A DNA stretch of 64,000 bases from Massilia sp. Root133 (GTDB taxonomy: Bacteria > Pseudomonadota > Gammaproteobacteria > Burkholderiales > Burkholderiaceae_D), in contig NZ_LMEW01000033.1 in assembly GCF_001426525.1 (NCBI RefSeq), positions 62,001 to 126,000 of the forward strand, given 5' to 3'. The notes below the pieces were generated by a model. That model saw only the letters and a list, made by a program, of their open reading frames with translations, had not been told where the DNA came from and did not search any database. Of the stretch, positions 1 through 6,329 are shown piece after piece (the stretch's first letter is position 1; the number at the start of each line of letters is the position of its first letter). A program made the position numbers and the translations under genes.

Positions 1-2
1 TG

Positions 3-275
3 GCCGTGGCGCGCGACTTCATCCAGCGCGGCCAACGCTTCGACGTGATCTTCCTTGACCCGCCCTACCAGCAAGATTTCCTGGTGCAGGCCCTGCCGCT
101 CTGCGCGCAACTGCTGAACGAGGGCGGTCTCGTGTATGCCGAATCGGGCGAGCGCCTGCCGTTCGCGGAGACGGATGAGGCGGCCGAGGATGTCCCCGAA
201 TGGCTGCAGCCCTGGCAACTGGTCCGCGCCGACAAGGCCGGGATGGTGCACTACCACTTGTTAAAGTTGCGTTAA
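3..275 (+). CDS. rsmD: 16S rRNA (guanine-966-N2)-methyltransferase RsmD, C-terminal part
   Basis: This is the C-terminal half of RsmD, which methylates G966 of 16S rRNA during small-subunit assembly. The frame is open to the left edge, so the N-terminal SAM-binding glycine motif lies outside the window. The visible part contains the N6/N2-methyltransferase catalytic motif DPPY (in IFLDPPYQQDF, about 18 residues from the visible start). The following GGLVYAES segment fits the next strand of a Rossmann-type methyltransferase. It is followed on the same strand by coaD after about 120 bases; rsmD-coaD adjacency is a widespread bacterial arrangement and supports the call. Only about 90 residues are visible, so the assignment rests on the motif plus the neighbour. 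Confidence 0.85.
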   Translation, partial: AVARDFIQRGQRFDVIFLDPPYQQDFLVQALPLCAQLLNEGGLVYAESGERLPFAETDEAAEDVPEWLQPWQLVRADKAGMVHYHLLKLR

Positions 276-396
276 AACACCGCTTTTCTGCGCAAAGCTG
301 CTTAAACAATAAGCAAAAGGGGCCCCACCCCGGGGCGGCTGCCGAAATTTCAGGCATAATGCGCGTCTATTCAGGTGCATTCTCCAGGGAGCCGCA

Positions 397-897
397 ATGG
401 TTGTAGCCGTTTATCCAGGAACTTTCGATCCGCTCACGCGCGGCCACGAGGATTTGGTGCGTCGCGCATCGGGTCTGTTCGACACCCTGGTGGTCGGGGT
501 CGCCGACAGCAAGAACAAGCGCCCCTTCTTCTCGCTCGCCGAGCGCCTGGAAATCGCCAACGAAGTGCTGGGCCATTATCCGAACGTGAAGGTCGAAAGC
601 TTTTCCGGCCTGCTCAAGGATTTCGTTCGCCAGCACGATGCACGGGTGATCGTGCGCGGCCTGCGCGCCGTGTCCGATTTCGAGTACGAGTTCCAGATGG
701 CGGGCATGAATCGCTACCTGTTGCCCGACGTCGAAACCCTGTTCCTGACGCCGTCCGACCAGTACCAGTTCATCTCCGGCACCATCGTGCGCGAGATCGC
801 GATGCTGGGCGGCGACGTATCCAAATTCGTGTTCCCCTCGGTCGACCGCTGGCTGCAAAAGAAAATCGCCGATATGGCGGCCGCACCGAAAGCCTGA
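397..897 (+). CDS. coaD: phosphopantetheine adenylyltransferase (CoA biosynthesis)
   Basis: CoaD transfers an adenylyl group from ATP to 4'-phosphopantetheine, giving dephospho-CoA, the penultimate step of coenzyme A synthesis in the cytoplasm. The 166-residue protein has the normal family length. It begins VAVYPGTFDPLTRGHEDLV, which holds the nucleotidyltransferase (T/H)xGH signature as TRGH at about residues 15-18. The second conserved region, ISGTIVREIA, sits near residue 127 and corresponds to the ISSTxVRE motif, with Gly in place of the usual second Ser. The ATG is preceded by a purine-rich GGGAG. A ferredoxin gene follows 14 bases downstream, so the two are probably co-transcribed. Confidence 0.97.
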   Translation: MVVAVYPGTFDPLTRGHEDLVRRASGLFDTLVVGVADSKNKRPFFSLAERLEIANEVLGHYPNVKVESFSGLLKDFVRQHDARVIVRGLRAVSDFEYEFQMAGMNRYLLPDVETLFLTPSDQYQFISGTIVREIAMLGGDVSKFVFPSVDRWLQKKIADMAAAPKA

Positions 898-911
898 GGT
901 CATATTTAGTC

Positions 912-1175
912 ATGGCATTACTGATTACCGACGACTGCATCAATTGCGACGTGTGCGAGCCCGAGTGCCCGAATGACGCGATCTCGATGGGCGCGGAGTT
1001 CTACCAGATCGATCCGCATAAATGCACGGAATGCGTCGGCCATTTCGATGAGCCGCAGTGCCAGCAGGTGTGCCCGGTCGCCTGCATTCCGTTCAATCCC
1101 GAATGGCGCGAAACGCGCGAACAGCTCCAGGCGAAACACGAACGCCTGACTGCCGAAAAGGCCAAAGTGGCCTGA
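912..1175 (+). CDS. YfhL-family 2[4Fe-4S] ferredoxin
   Basis: An 87-residue cytoplasmic electron carrier. The first cluster motif is CINCDVCEPECP (CxxCxxCxxxCP) near residues 9-20. The second is CTECVGHFDEPQCQQVCP, in which an eight-residue insertion separates the second and third cysteines; this Alvin/YfhL-type spacing is typical of ferredoxins encoded beside coaD in proteobacteria. The tail (EQLQAKHERLTAEKAK) is charged and probably helical. The frame is open far upstream through coaD, but the ATG used here comes 14 bases after the coaD stop and begins the conserved MALLITDDCINC sequence. The redox partner is not visible. Confidence 0.93.
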   Translation: MALLITDDCINCDVCEPECPNDAISMGAEFYQIDPHKCTECVGHFDEPQCQQVCPVACIPFNPEWRETREQLQAKHERLTAEKAKVA

Positions 1176-1181
1176 TCGCAC

Positions 1182-1208
1182 AAGCCGGCCTGCGCCGGCT
1201 TTTCTTTT
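1182..1208 (+). terminator. rho-independent terminator after coaD-ferredoxin
   Basis: An AAGCCGGC stem, a short loop (CTGC) and a GCCGGCTT arm are followed by TTTCTTTT. It begins seven bases after the ferredoxin stop codon and closes the rsmD-coaD-ferredoxin group. Confidence 0.85.
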
Positions 1209-1413
1209 GGCGGTCCGCCATCCGCTACGCCTCATCCAATGATTGCATGCACAATAGATTCATTCATTATGCATACAATCATTATCCACGTTCCAAAACA
1301 CAACACTTTTCGTGCACTGCATTGGTGCGCAACAACGGCGCGTCTTCGTTCGCGGGCCGATGTTGCCCGAGGCCGGGATTGTGCTCTTGCAGCATTGAAA
1401 TAGTTTTGAGTCT

Positions 1414-1460
1414 CTAATTTTGCCAAACACATCGGTGCTATATTTATCTTGCAAAATTAG
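1414..1460. promoter_or_regulatory. long-spaced inverted repeat upstream of the chemoreceptor gene
   Basis: The 324-base gap 1176-1499 holds no credible gene. After the terminator it becomes AT-rich. It contains a perfect 10-base inverted repeat, CTAATTTTGC (1414-1423) and GCAAAATTAG (1451-1460), separated by 27 bases, directly upstream of the chemoreceptor ribosome-binding site. It may be an operator or part of the 5' leader. I could not identify a convincing sigma-28 (flagellar) promoter. The stretch 1246-1290 also contains several ATGCAT-type AT-rich words of unknown meaning. Confidence 0.4.
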
Positions 1461-1499
1461 CACGCCCATTCTTTTTTTTGGACGGAGAGACTCACAATA

Positions 1500-3074
1500 A
1501 TGATTAGAAATATGAGTATCGGCCAACGTCTGGCCATCGGGTTCGGGGTCGTCATTGCCTTGCTGGTGCTGCTGGCGGGGCTGTCATACGTCAGGATTGC
1601 CAGCCTGAACAAGGAAATGGAGACCCTGGTCAAAGTGCGCTATGCGAATACCGTCGCGGCCAACCATATCAAGGAGGACGTGAGTGAAGCGACCCGCAGC
1701 ATGCTCAACGTCCTCATCATGACCGATCCGGACCAGATCAAGAAAGAGCTGGCGAACACGGAAGCGAGAAGCGCCAGCGCCACGGCCCAGGTCGCCGAGT
1801 TGGCCAGGAGCACGGGCGATGCCGAGGCCGCCGACATCCTGAAAGCGCTGGCTACCATCCAGAACAAATTCCTGCCGGCGCAAACGGCATTCATCAAGCT
1901 CGTCAACGAAGACCGCAAGGACGAGGCGATGATGAAATTCATGTTCTCGCTGCGCCCCCAGCAAACCCGCTATTTCGAACAACTGGACAAATTCGTCGCC
2001 TGGCAAAACGCCGCGATGCACCAGGCCGGCGCCGACACGGCCGCCGTCACGCAGCGCACGCAGATGCTCATTCTGGCGCTGACGACGATCGCGGCCGGGC
2101 TGTCGCTGGGCGTCGCATGGCTGGCCACGCGCAGCATCACGCGGCCGCTGGGCCAGGTGGTGGAGATCGCCCGCCGTGTCGCCGACGGCGATCTCACGAG
2201 CGCCATCGCCGTCGACAGCCGCGACGAGGCAGGCCAGATGATGGAAGCGCTGCGCCACATGAACGCCAGCCTGATCCGCATCGTCGGCGAAGTGCGCACG
2301 AGCACGGAATCGATGTCCTGCGCGTCCGGTGAAATCGCCACCGGCAACCAGGACCTGTCGACACGCACGGAATCGCAGGCCATGTCCCTGGCGCAAACGT
2401 CGAGCTCGATGCGGGCGCTGACCGGCACCGTGCAGCAGAATGCAGACAATGCGCGCCAGGCGAATCAACTGGCGGCCCAGGCGTCGGAGGTGGCGGCGCG
2501 CGGCGGTTCCGTCGTCGCGCACGTCATCGAGACGATGGGCTCGATCACGGCGTCGTCGAAAAAGATCGTCGACATCATCGGCGTGATCGACGGTATCGCT
2601 TTCCAGACGAATATCCTCGCCCTGAATGCCGCGGTCGAGGCCGCGCGTGCGGGCGAGCAGGGACGCGGCTTTGCCGTCGTGGCCTCCGAAGTGCGCAGCC
2701 TGGCACAGCGCTCGGCCGCGGCCGCCAAGGAAATCAAGCTGCTGATCGGCGATTCCGTGGACAAGGTGCAGGAAGGCAGCACGCTCGTCGAGCAGGCCGG
2801 TGTGACGATGGCAGAGGTCGTCGAAAGCGTGCGCCGCGTCACCGACATCATGGGTGAAATCAGCGCTGCCAGCCTCGAGCAGAGCGCCGGCATCGCCCAG
2901 GTCAGCCGGACGATCGTCGCGATGGACGAGACGACCCAGCAGAACGCTGCCCTCGTCGAGCAGGCCGCAGCCGCCGCCGCATCGATGCAGGAACAGGCGC
3001 AGCGCCTGGCGCGCGCCGTCAGCGTGTTCAAGCTGCAGAATGTCCAACCTACCCTGGCGCTGGCCGCGGCCTGA
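1500..3074 (+). CDS. methyl-accepting chemotaxis protein (4HB-HAMP-MA type)
   Basis: A 524-residue transmembrane chemoreceptor that would signal to CheA/CheW at the cell pole. One membrane segment lies at about residues 11-31. A periplasmic four-helix-bundle sensor region of about 155 residues follows, then a second membrane segment at about 188-210, a HAMP linker (TRSITRPLGQVVEIARRVADGDL) to about 262 and a long cytoplasmic signalling coiled coil. The invariant hairpin tip is present near residues 365-395 (IAFQTNILALNAAVEAARAG). The C-terminus ends in LALAAA and has no NWETF-like CheR/CheB tether pentapeptide. The first ATG is chosen because GGACGGAGAG lies about 11 bases upstream. The gene is a lone receptor with no chemotaxis genes beside it; the ligand is unknown. 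Confidence 0.93.
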   Translation: MIRNMSIGQRLAIGFGVVIALLVLLAGLSYVRIASLNKEMETLVKVRYANTVAANHIKEDVSEATRSMLNVLIMTDPDQIKKELANTEARSASATAQVAELARSTGDAEAADILKALATIQNKFLPAQTAFIKLVNEDRKDEAMMKFMFSLRPQQTRYFEQLDKFVAWQNAAMHQAGADTAAVTQRTQMLILALTTIAAGLSLGVAWLATRSITRPLGQVVEIARRVADGDLTSAIAVDSRDEAGQMMEALRHMNASLIRIVGEVRTSTESMSCASGEIATGNQDLSTRTESQAMSLAQTSSSMRALTGTVQQNADNARQANQLAAQASEVAARGGSVVAHVIETMGSITASSKKIVDIIGVIDGIAFQTNILALNAAVEAARAGEQGRGFAVVASEVRSLAQRSAAAAKEIKLLIGDSVDKVQEGSTLVEQAGVTMAEVVESVRRVTDIMGEISAASLEQSAGIAQVSRTIVAMDETTQQNAALVEQAAAAAASMQEQAQRLARAVSVFKLQNVQPTLALAAA

Positions 3075-3124
3075 ACGGCGGCCACGATGTTGACAACGAT
3101 AGCTTTCCCACCAAGGAGACAACC

Positions 3125-3727
3125 ATGACTACCCGTAAATTTGCCATCAAGGGCCTGCTCGCAGGCGCCATTCTCACCCTGGCCGCCAGCCTGCCGGCCA
3201 TCGCCGCCGTCGTCGACGTGAACGGCTACAAGTTCGACGACATGACGAAGGTCGCCGGCAAGGACCTGAAACTGAACGGCGCCGGCATGCGCACCAAATT
3301 CATCGTCAAGGTCTACGCGGCCGGCCTGTACCTGCCGGAGAAGAAGAACAACACGGCCGAGATCCTGAAGGAAGAGGGCCCGCGCCGCGTGACCCTGCAG
3401 ATGGCGCGCGACATCTCGTCCGAGGATTTCGGCAAGGCCTTCATGGATGGCCTGAACGAGAACATCGACAAGGCGGAAAAACAGCGCATCGTGGCCCAGA
3501 TCAGCAAGATGGGCGAGCTGTTCGCGTCCGTCGACGGCCTCAAGAAGGGCGACGTGCTGCACCTGGACTGGATTCCGGGCACCGGCACCCAGGCCGAGCT
3601 GAACGGCAAGAAGCTGGGTGGCCCGATCCCCGACGTCAACTTCTACAACGCGATCCTGCGCATCTGGCTGGGCGACAAGCCCGTCGACCGTTCGCTCAAG
3701 CCTGCGCTGCTGGGCGACGCCAAGTAA
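3125..3727 (+). CDS. secreted chalcone-isomerase-like protein
   Basis: A 200-residue exported protein of the bacterial chalcone isomerase-like family. A clear Sec signal peptide occupies about residues 1-27 (FAIKGLLAGAILTLAASLPAIA with AIA/A cleavage). The mature part has the family features: FDDMTKVAGKDLKLNGAGMR, then KFIVKVYAAGLYLP, and near the C-terminus GGPIPDVNFYNAILRIWLGDKPVD. Plant chalcone isomerases use this fold, but the bacterial periplasmic members have no established reaction, so no enzymatic claim is made. AAGGAGACAACC precedes the ATG. It lies 50 bases after the chemoreceptor stop with no terminator between, so co-transcription is possible, although a functional link is not evident. 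Confidence 0.85.
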   Translation: MTTRKFAIKGLLAGAILTLAASLPAIAAVVDVNGYKFDDMTKVAGKDLKLNGAGMRTKFIVKVYAAGLYLPEKKNNTAEILKEEGPRRVTLQMARDISSEDFGKAFMDGLNENIDKAEKQRIVAQISKMGELFASVDGLKKGDVLHLDWIPGTGTQAELNGKKLGGPIPDVNFYNAILRIWLGDKPVDRSLKPALLGDAK

Positions 3728-3745
3728 TCCACTCGTTTTTCCCCG

Positions 3746-3784
3746 AAACGCGGCCCCGGGCAACCGGCGGCCGCGTTTTTTTTC
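3746..3784 (+). terminator. rho-independent terminator after the chalcone-isomerase-like gene
   Basis: AAACGCGGCC and GGCCGCGTTT form the stem around a GC-rich loop, followed by a run of eight T residues. Confidence 0.85.
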
Positions 3785-3899
3785 GCCCCTCATTTTTTGA
3801 CTGCGCATGACCCGGATTTTTGGATGAGGTGGGGTGCCAACCCGCACGTCGATGCCTCTGGCGGCGCGTCCATTCGACAGAATCGAAAGTTACCTTAAC

Positions 3900-4106
3900 T
3901 CATCGATATGAACTGACCAATCATGAACTTCGCTTATTTTTAGTTGATATCTGCTACAACTACAGTGAATCCATCTCTATCTTATCGTTAGATACTGTAT
4001 TTCGAGTGCCACTTGACCAATTCATCGATATTCTTCATCTCTCATCAATATGATTCCTTCCTCTGAGAAATCGTCGCCAACTCATCAATTCATGAATCAT
4101 CGATTT
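3900..4106. repeat. AT-rich non-coding patch with five TCATCRAT-type direct repeats
   Basis: The 557-base gap between the chalcone-isomerase-like gene and the next gene contains an abrupt AT-rich stretch (about 3890-4145) in an otherwise GC-rich chromosome. Within it the word TCATC(G/A)AT recurs at 3900, 4022, 4042, 4082 and 4097, often continued as AT. The spacings are 122, 20, 40 and 15 bases. Short open frames here show atypical composition, no ribosome-binding sites and no recognisable protein, so I call it non-coding. It could be a regulator-binding array, a degraded insertion or a structured RNA. Confidence 0.45.
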
Positions 4107-4213
4107 TTTGATACGACGTTCATTTAGAAACCAATTGTTAAATGAAGTGGAAAAAAAAACGCCTGACAACTCGAGCGACCACGAGTTACCGGCGGCGGGT
4201 AAGAGTAAGGGCG

Positions 4214-4250
4214 AAAAAAAAGCGGCGCCCGGTTATCCGGGCGCCGCTTT
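4214..4250 (-). terminator. terminator for the small membrane-protein gene
   Basis: A perfect 14-base stem (AAAGCGGCGCCCGG with CCGGGCGCCGCTTT) closes on a TTAT loop. Read on the minus strand it ends in a run of eight T residues, as expected for transcription arriving from the minus-strand gene at 4285-4515. Confidence 0.85.
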
Positions 4251-4284
4251 CGGGAAAGAAGCTGTGTAAACTAGACCGTAAGGA

Positions 4285-4515
4285 TCAGTGCGATCCCACC
4301 GCTGCGGCCTGGGCACGCTGCCTGCGTGCCGCCAGTTCGCCCTTCGTCGGGCGCGGGCGCACCACCAGTACCAGCGCGCGTACGATGCCGACCAGCAGCG
4401 GGCGGAAGAACATCAACACGCCGCCCAGCAGGGTCAGCTGGACCATGCACAAGAGCAAGTGGGTGAAGGGCAGAGCCAGCACCGGGGTCTGGAAAAGGGT
4501 GTCGGAGAAGGACAT
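4285..4515 (-). CDS. small hydrophobic membrane protein, function unknown
   Basis: A 76-residue protein with one or two membrane segments (LALPFTHLLLCMVQLTLLGG and VLMFFRPLLVGIVRALVLVV, about residues 13-53). A basic cytoplasmic tail, RPRPTKGELAARRQRAQ, follows. I do not recognise the family. It is supported as a gene by codon composition matching its neighbours, a strong dedicated terminator 35 bases after its stop, and its divergent arrangement with the LysR-type gene 166 bases away, which makes it a plausible target of that regulator. TATATTGATC-like AT-rich sequence fills the shared promoter region. The exact start is uncertain because no strong ribosome-binding site is visible. Confidence 0.65.
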   Translation of the reverse strand: MSFSDTLFQTPVLALPFTHLLLCMVQLTLLGGVLMFFRPLLVGIVRALVLVVRPRPTKGELAARRQRAQAAAVGSH

Positions 4516-4681
4516 GGAAGACTAAGTAGCAAGCTGATCTATTCGTTCGATGTCACTATAGTGCAACGCAACATATAAATCTAATTACACTTGGTAATAG
4601 CTATTATATTGATCGTGAATGGAAATCAGGTACACTTACCGTACCGACAAACCATTTACTGCCAGTCCTGAACGGAGTCCC

Positions 4682-5662
4682 ATGAGCTTCCTCACGCTTG
4701 ATCTGAACCTGCTCCGCGTCTTCGACGCCGTCATGACCGAGCAAAACCTGACCCGCGCCGCCGGTCATCTCGCGATGACCCAGCCGGCCGTCTCGAACGC
4801 CATTAAACGCCTGCGCGAAAGCCTGGGCGACGAATTGCTGATCCGCACGGCCTACGGTGTGAAACCGACGCCGCGCGCGGAAGCGCTGTGGCCCGCCGTG
4901 CGCCAGGCGCTGGCCGCGCTGGAAGCGGCCGTGATGCCGGAAACCTTCGACGTTTCCAAGGCCCAGGCGACGTTCCGCATGGCGATGGCCGACGCCACTG
5001 CCGCCCTGTGGCTGCCGTCTCTGGTGCGGTCGATCGAAAAAGAGGCGCCGGGCGTCAACATCCGCATGGTGCCGCTGACCACGCGCGAACCGCGGCCTAT
5101 GCTGCTGCGCGGCGACATCGACCTGGCTGTCGGCTTCTTCCCCGGCGTCGCGGCCCAGCTGTCGTACGAAACGGGCTCGCCGATCCGTCACGAGCGCCTG
5201 TATTCGGGAGAATACGTCGTCGTGATGCGCAAGAATCACCCGCTCGCACAGGGCACGCTCTCCCTCGACGATTATTGCAAGGCGAACCACCTGCTGGTGA
5301 GCTTCTCGGGCCGCGCCCACGGCCTCGTCGACGAAGCGCTGGCGCAGCTCGGCCGCGAGCGCCGCATCCTGTTGACCGTGAACCAGTTTTTCACGGCCGG
5401 CCGCGTGGTCGCGAACTCCGACCTGGTGACGGTGTTGCCGAAGCACCTGATCGCGTCGACCGGTGCGGCCGAACAACTGATCTGGCGCGAGCTGCCGTTC
5501 CAGCTGCCGGCCGTGCACCTGGACATGCTGTGGCACGAACGCGACGGCCGCAGTCCGGCCCACCGCTGGCTGCGCAAGAACCTGGAAAACCTGTCCGCCT
5601 CGGCGCAAAAGATGCTTCCGCAAAAGTCGGAAACGTCGGAAAAGATGGAAAAGATCGCCTGA
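4682..5662 (+). CDS. LysR-family transcriptional regulator
   Basis: A 326-residue LysR-type regulator. The N-terminal winged helix-turn-helix is at about residues 4-63 (LNLLRVFDAVMTEQNLTRAA followed by MTQPAVSNAIKRLRESLGDE). The substrate-binding domain runs from about 90 to 300. Upstream in-frame ATGs exist, but this start follows CGGAGTCCC and begins the conserved FLTLDLNLL sequence. The tail after about residue 305 is a Lys/Ser-rich extension. LysR regulators usually control a divergent gene; here that is the small membrane protein, whose start lies 166 bases away across an AT-rich intergenic region. The effector is unknown. A bidirectional hairpin terminator ends the gene. Confidence 0.92.
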   Translation: MSFLTLDLNLLRVFDAVMTEQNLTRAAGHLAMTQPAVSNAIKRLRESLGDELLIRTAYGVKPTPRAEALWPAVRQALAALEAAVMPETFDVSKAQATFRMAMADATAALWLPSLVRSIEKEAPGVNIRMVPLTTREPRPMLLRGDIDLAVGFFPGVAAQLSYETGSPIRHERLYSGEYVVVMRKNHPLAQGTLSLDDYCKANHLLVSFSGRAHGLVDEALAQLGRERRILLTVNQFFTAGRVVANSDLVTVLPKHLIASTGAAEQLIWRELPFQLPAVHLDMLWHERDGRSPAHRWLRKNLENLSASAQKMLPQKSETSEKMEKIA

Positions 5663-5668
5663 GATACA

Positions 5669-5694
5669 ACGCCCTGCCTGCCAGGGCGTTTTTC
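5669..5694. terminator. bidirectional terminator between LysR and Lrp genes
   Basis: ACGCCCTG and CAGGGCGT form the stem, with TTTTTC on the plus strand. It sits between two convergent genes; its 3' edge touches the stop codon of the minus-strand Lrp gene. Confidence 0.75.
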
Positions 5695-6148
5695 ATTTGA
5701 TGGGCAGCTTGGTCGTGTTCTTGACTTCTTCCATCACCGCATACGTGTGCGTCTCGCGCACGCCTTTCTGCAGCAGTGTCTTGCCGAGGAATTCGCGGTA
5801 AGCTGCCATATCTTTCACGCGCGCCTTGACGAGATAATCGAACCCGCCGGCCACCATGTGGCATTCGAGCACTTCGGGAATCAATTGCACGCTCTGCTTG
5901 AACGCGTCGAAGACTTCCGGGGTGGTGCGGTCCAGCACCACTTCGATGAACACCAGCAGCGACACGTCCAGCAGCTGCGGATTCAACTGGGCCGTATAGC
6001 CCATGATGTAGCCGGACTCGTGCAGCTTACGTACGCGCTCGAGGCAGGCGGCGGGCGACAGGTTGACCCGTGCGGCGAGCTCGACGTTGCTGATACGCCC
6101 GTCGCTCTGCAGTTCGGCCAGGATTTTCTTGCTGATCTTGTCCAGCAT
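5693..6148 (-). CDS. Lrp/AsnC-family transcriptional regulator, probable regulator of putA
   Basis: A 151-residue Lrp/AsnC regulator. The helix-turn-helix is at about residues 4-50 (LDKISKKILAELQSDGRISN, then VNLSPAACLERVRKLHESG). The C-terminal RAM ligand-binding domain covers about 65-145 with the GGFDYLVKARVKDMAAYREF core. The start is the ATG preceded by GAGAGAGAGCAC; an upstream in-frame codon would add 16 unconserved residues. The gene is divergent from putA across 181 bases that contain two dyad symmetries. Lrp-type proline-responsive activators of putA are known in alphaproteobacteria and others, so I infer that it senses proline and controls putA. Direct evidence for the ligand is absent. 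Confidence 0.9.
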   Translation of the reverse strand: MLDKISKKILAELQSDGRISNVELAARVNLSPAACLERVRKLHESGYIMGYTAQLNPQLLDVSLLVFIEVVLDRTTPEVFDAFKQSVQLIPEVLECHMVAGGFDYLVKARVKDMAAYREFLGKTLLQKGVRETHTYAVMEEVKNTTKLPIK

Positions 6149-6174
6149 GTGCTCTCTCTCCACTATAAATATTA

Positions 6175-6231
6175 TTTGGTGAAATTCTCTCACCAAAAAC
6201 TATCTATTGCTAGTCTTCTGTAAAAACAGAA
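6175..6231. promoter_or_regulatory. put intergenic operators (two inverted repeats)
   Basis: Between the divergent Lrp gene and putA lie two perfect dyads: TTTGGTGA (6175-6182) with TCACCAAA (6190-6197), and TTCTGT (6216-6221) with ACAGAA (6226-6231). The centres are about 38 bases apart and the surrounding sequence is AT-rich, as is common for Lrp-type binding arrays. Binding by the adjacent regulator is inferred. Confidence 0.55.
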
Positions 6232-6329
6232 TTAATCCAGAAGATTTCCTTCTACAATCGAATCATTGATCCGCACTCCAGACCGGCGTTTGCCGGTGCT
6301 CGTCCTCATCCATTTTTTCCTGACCGTTC

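Noticed and set aside
3820..4053. A 77-codon plus-strand open frame in the AT-rich island
   Set aside because: No ribosome-binding site, atypical composition and repeats within it; probably fortuitous.
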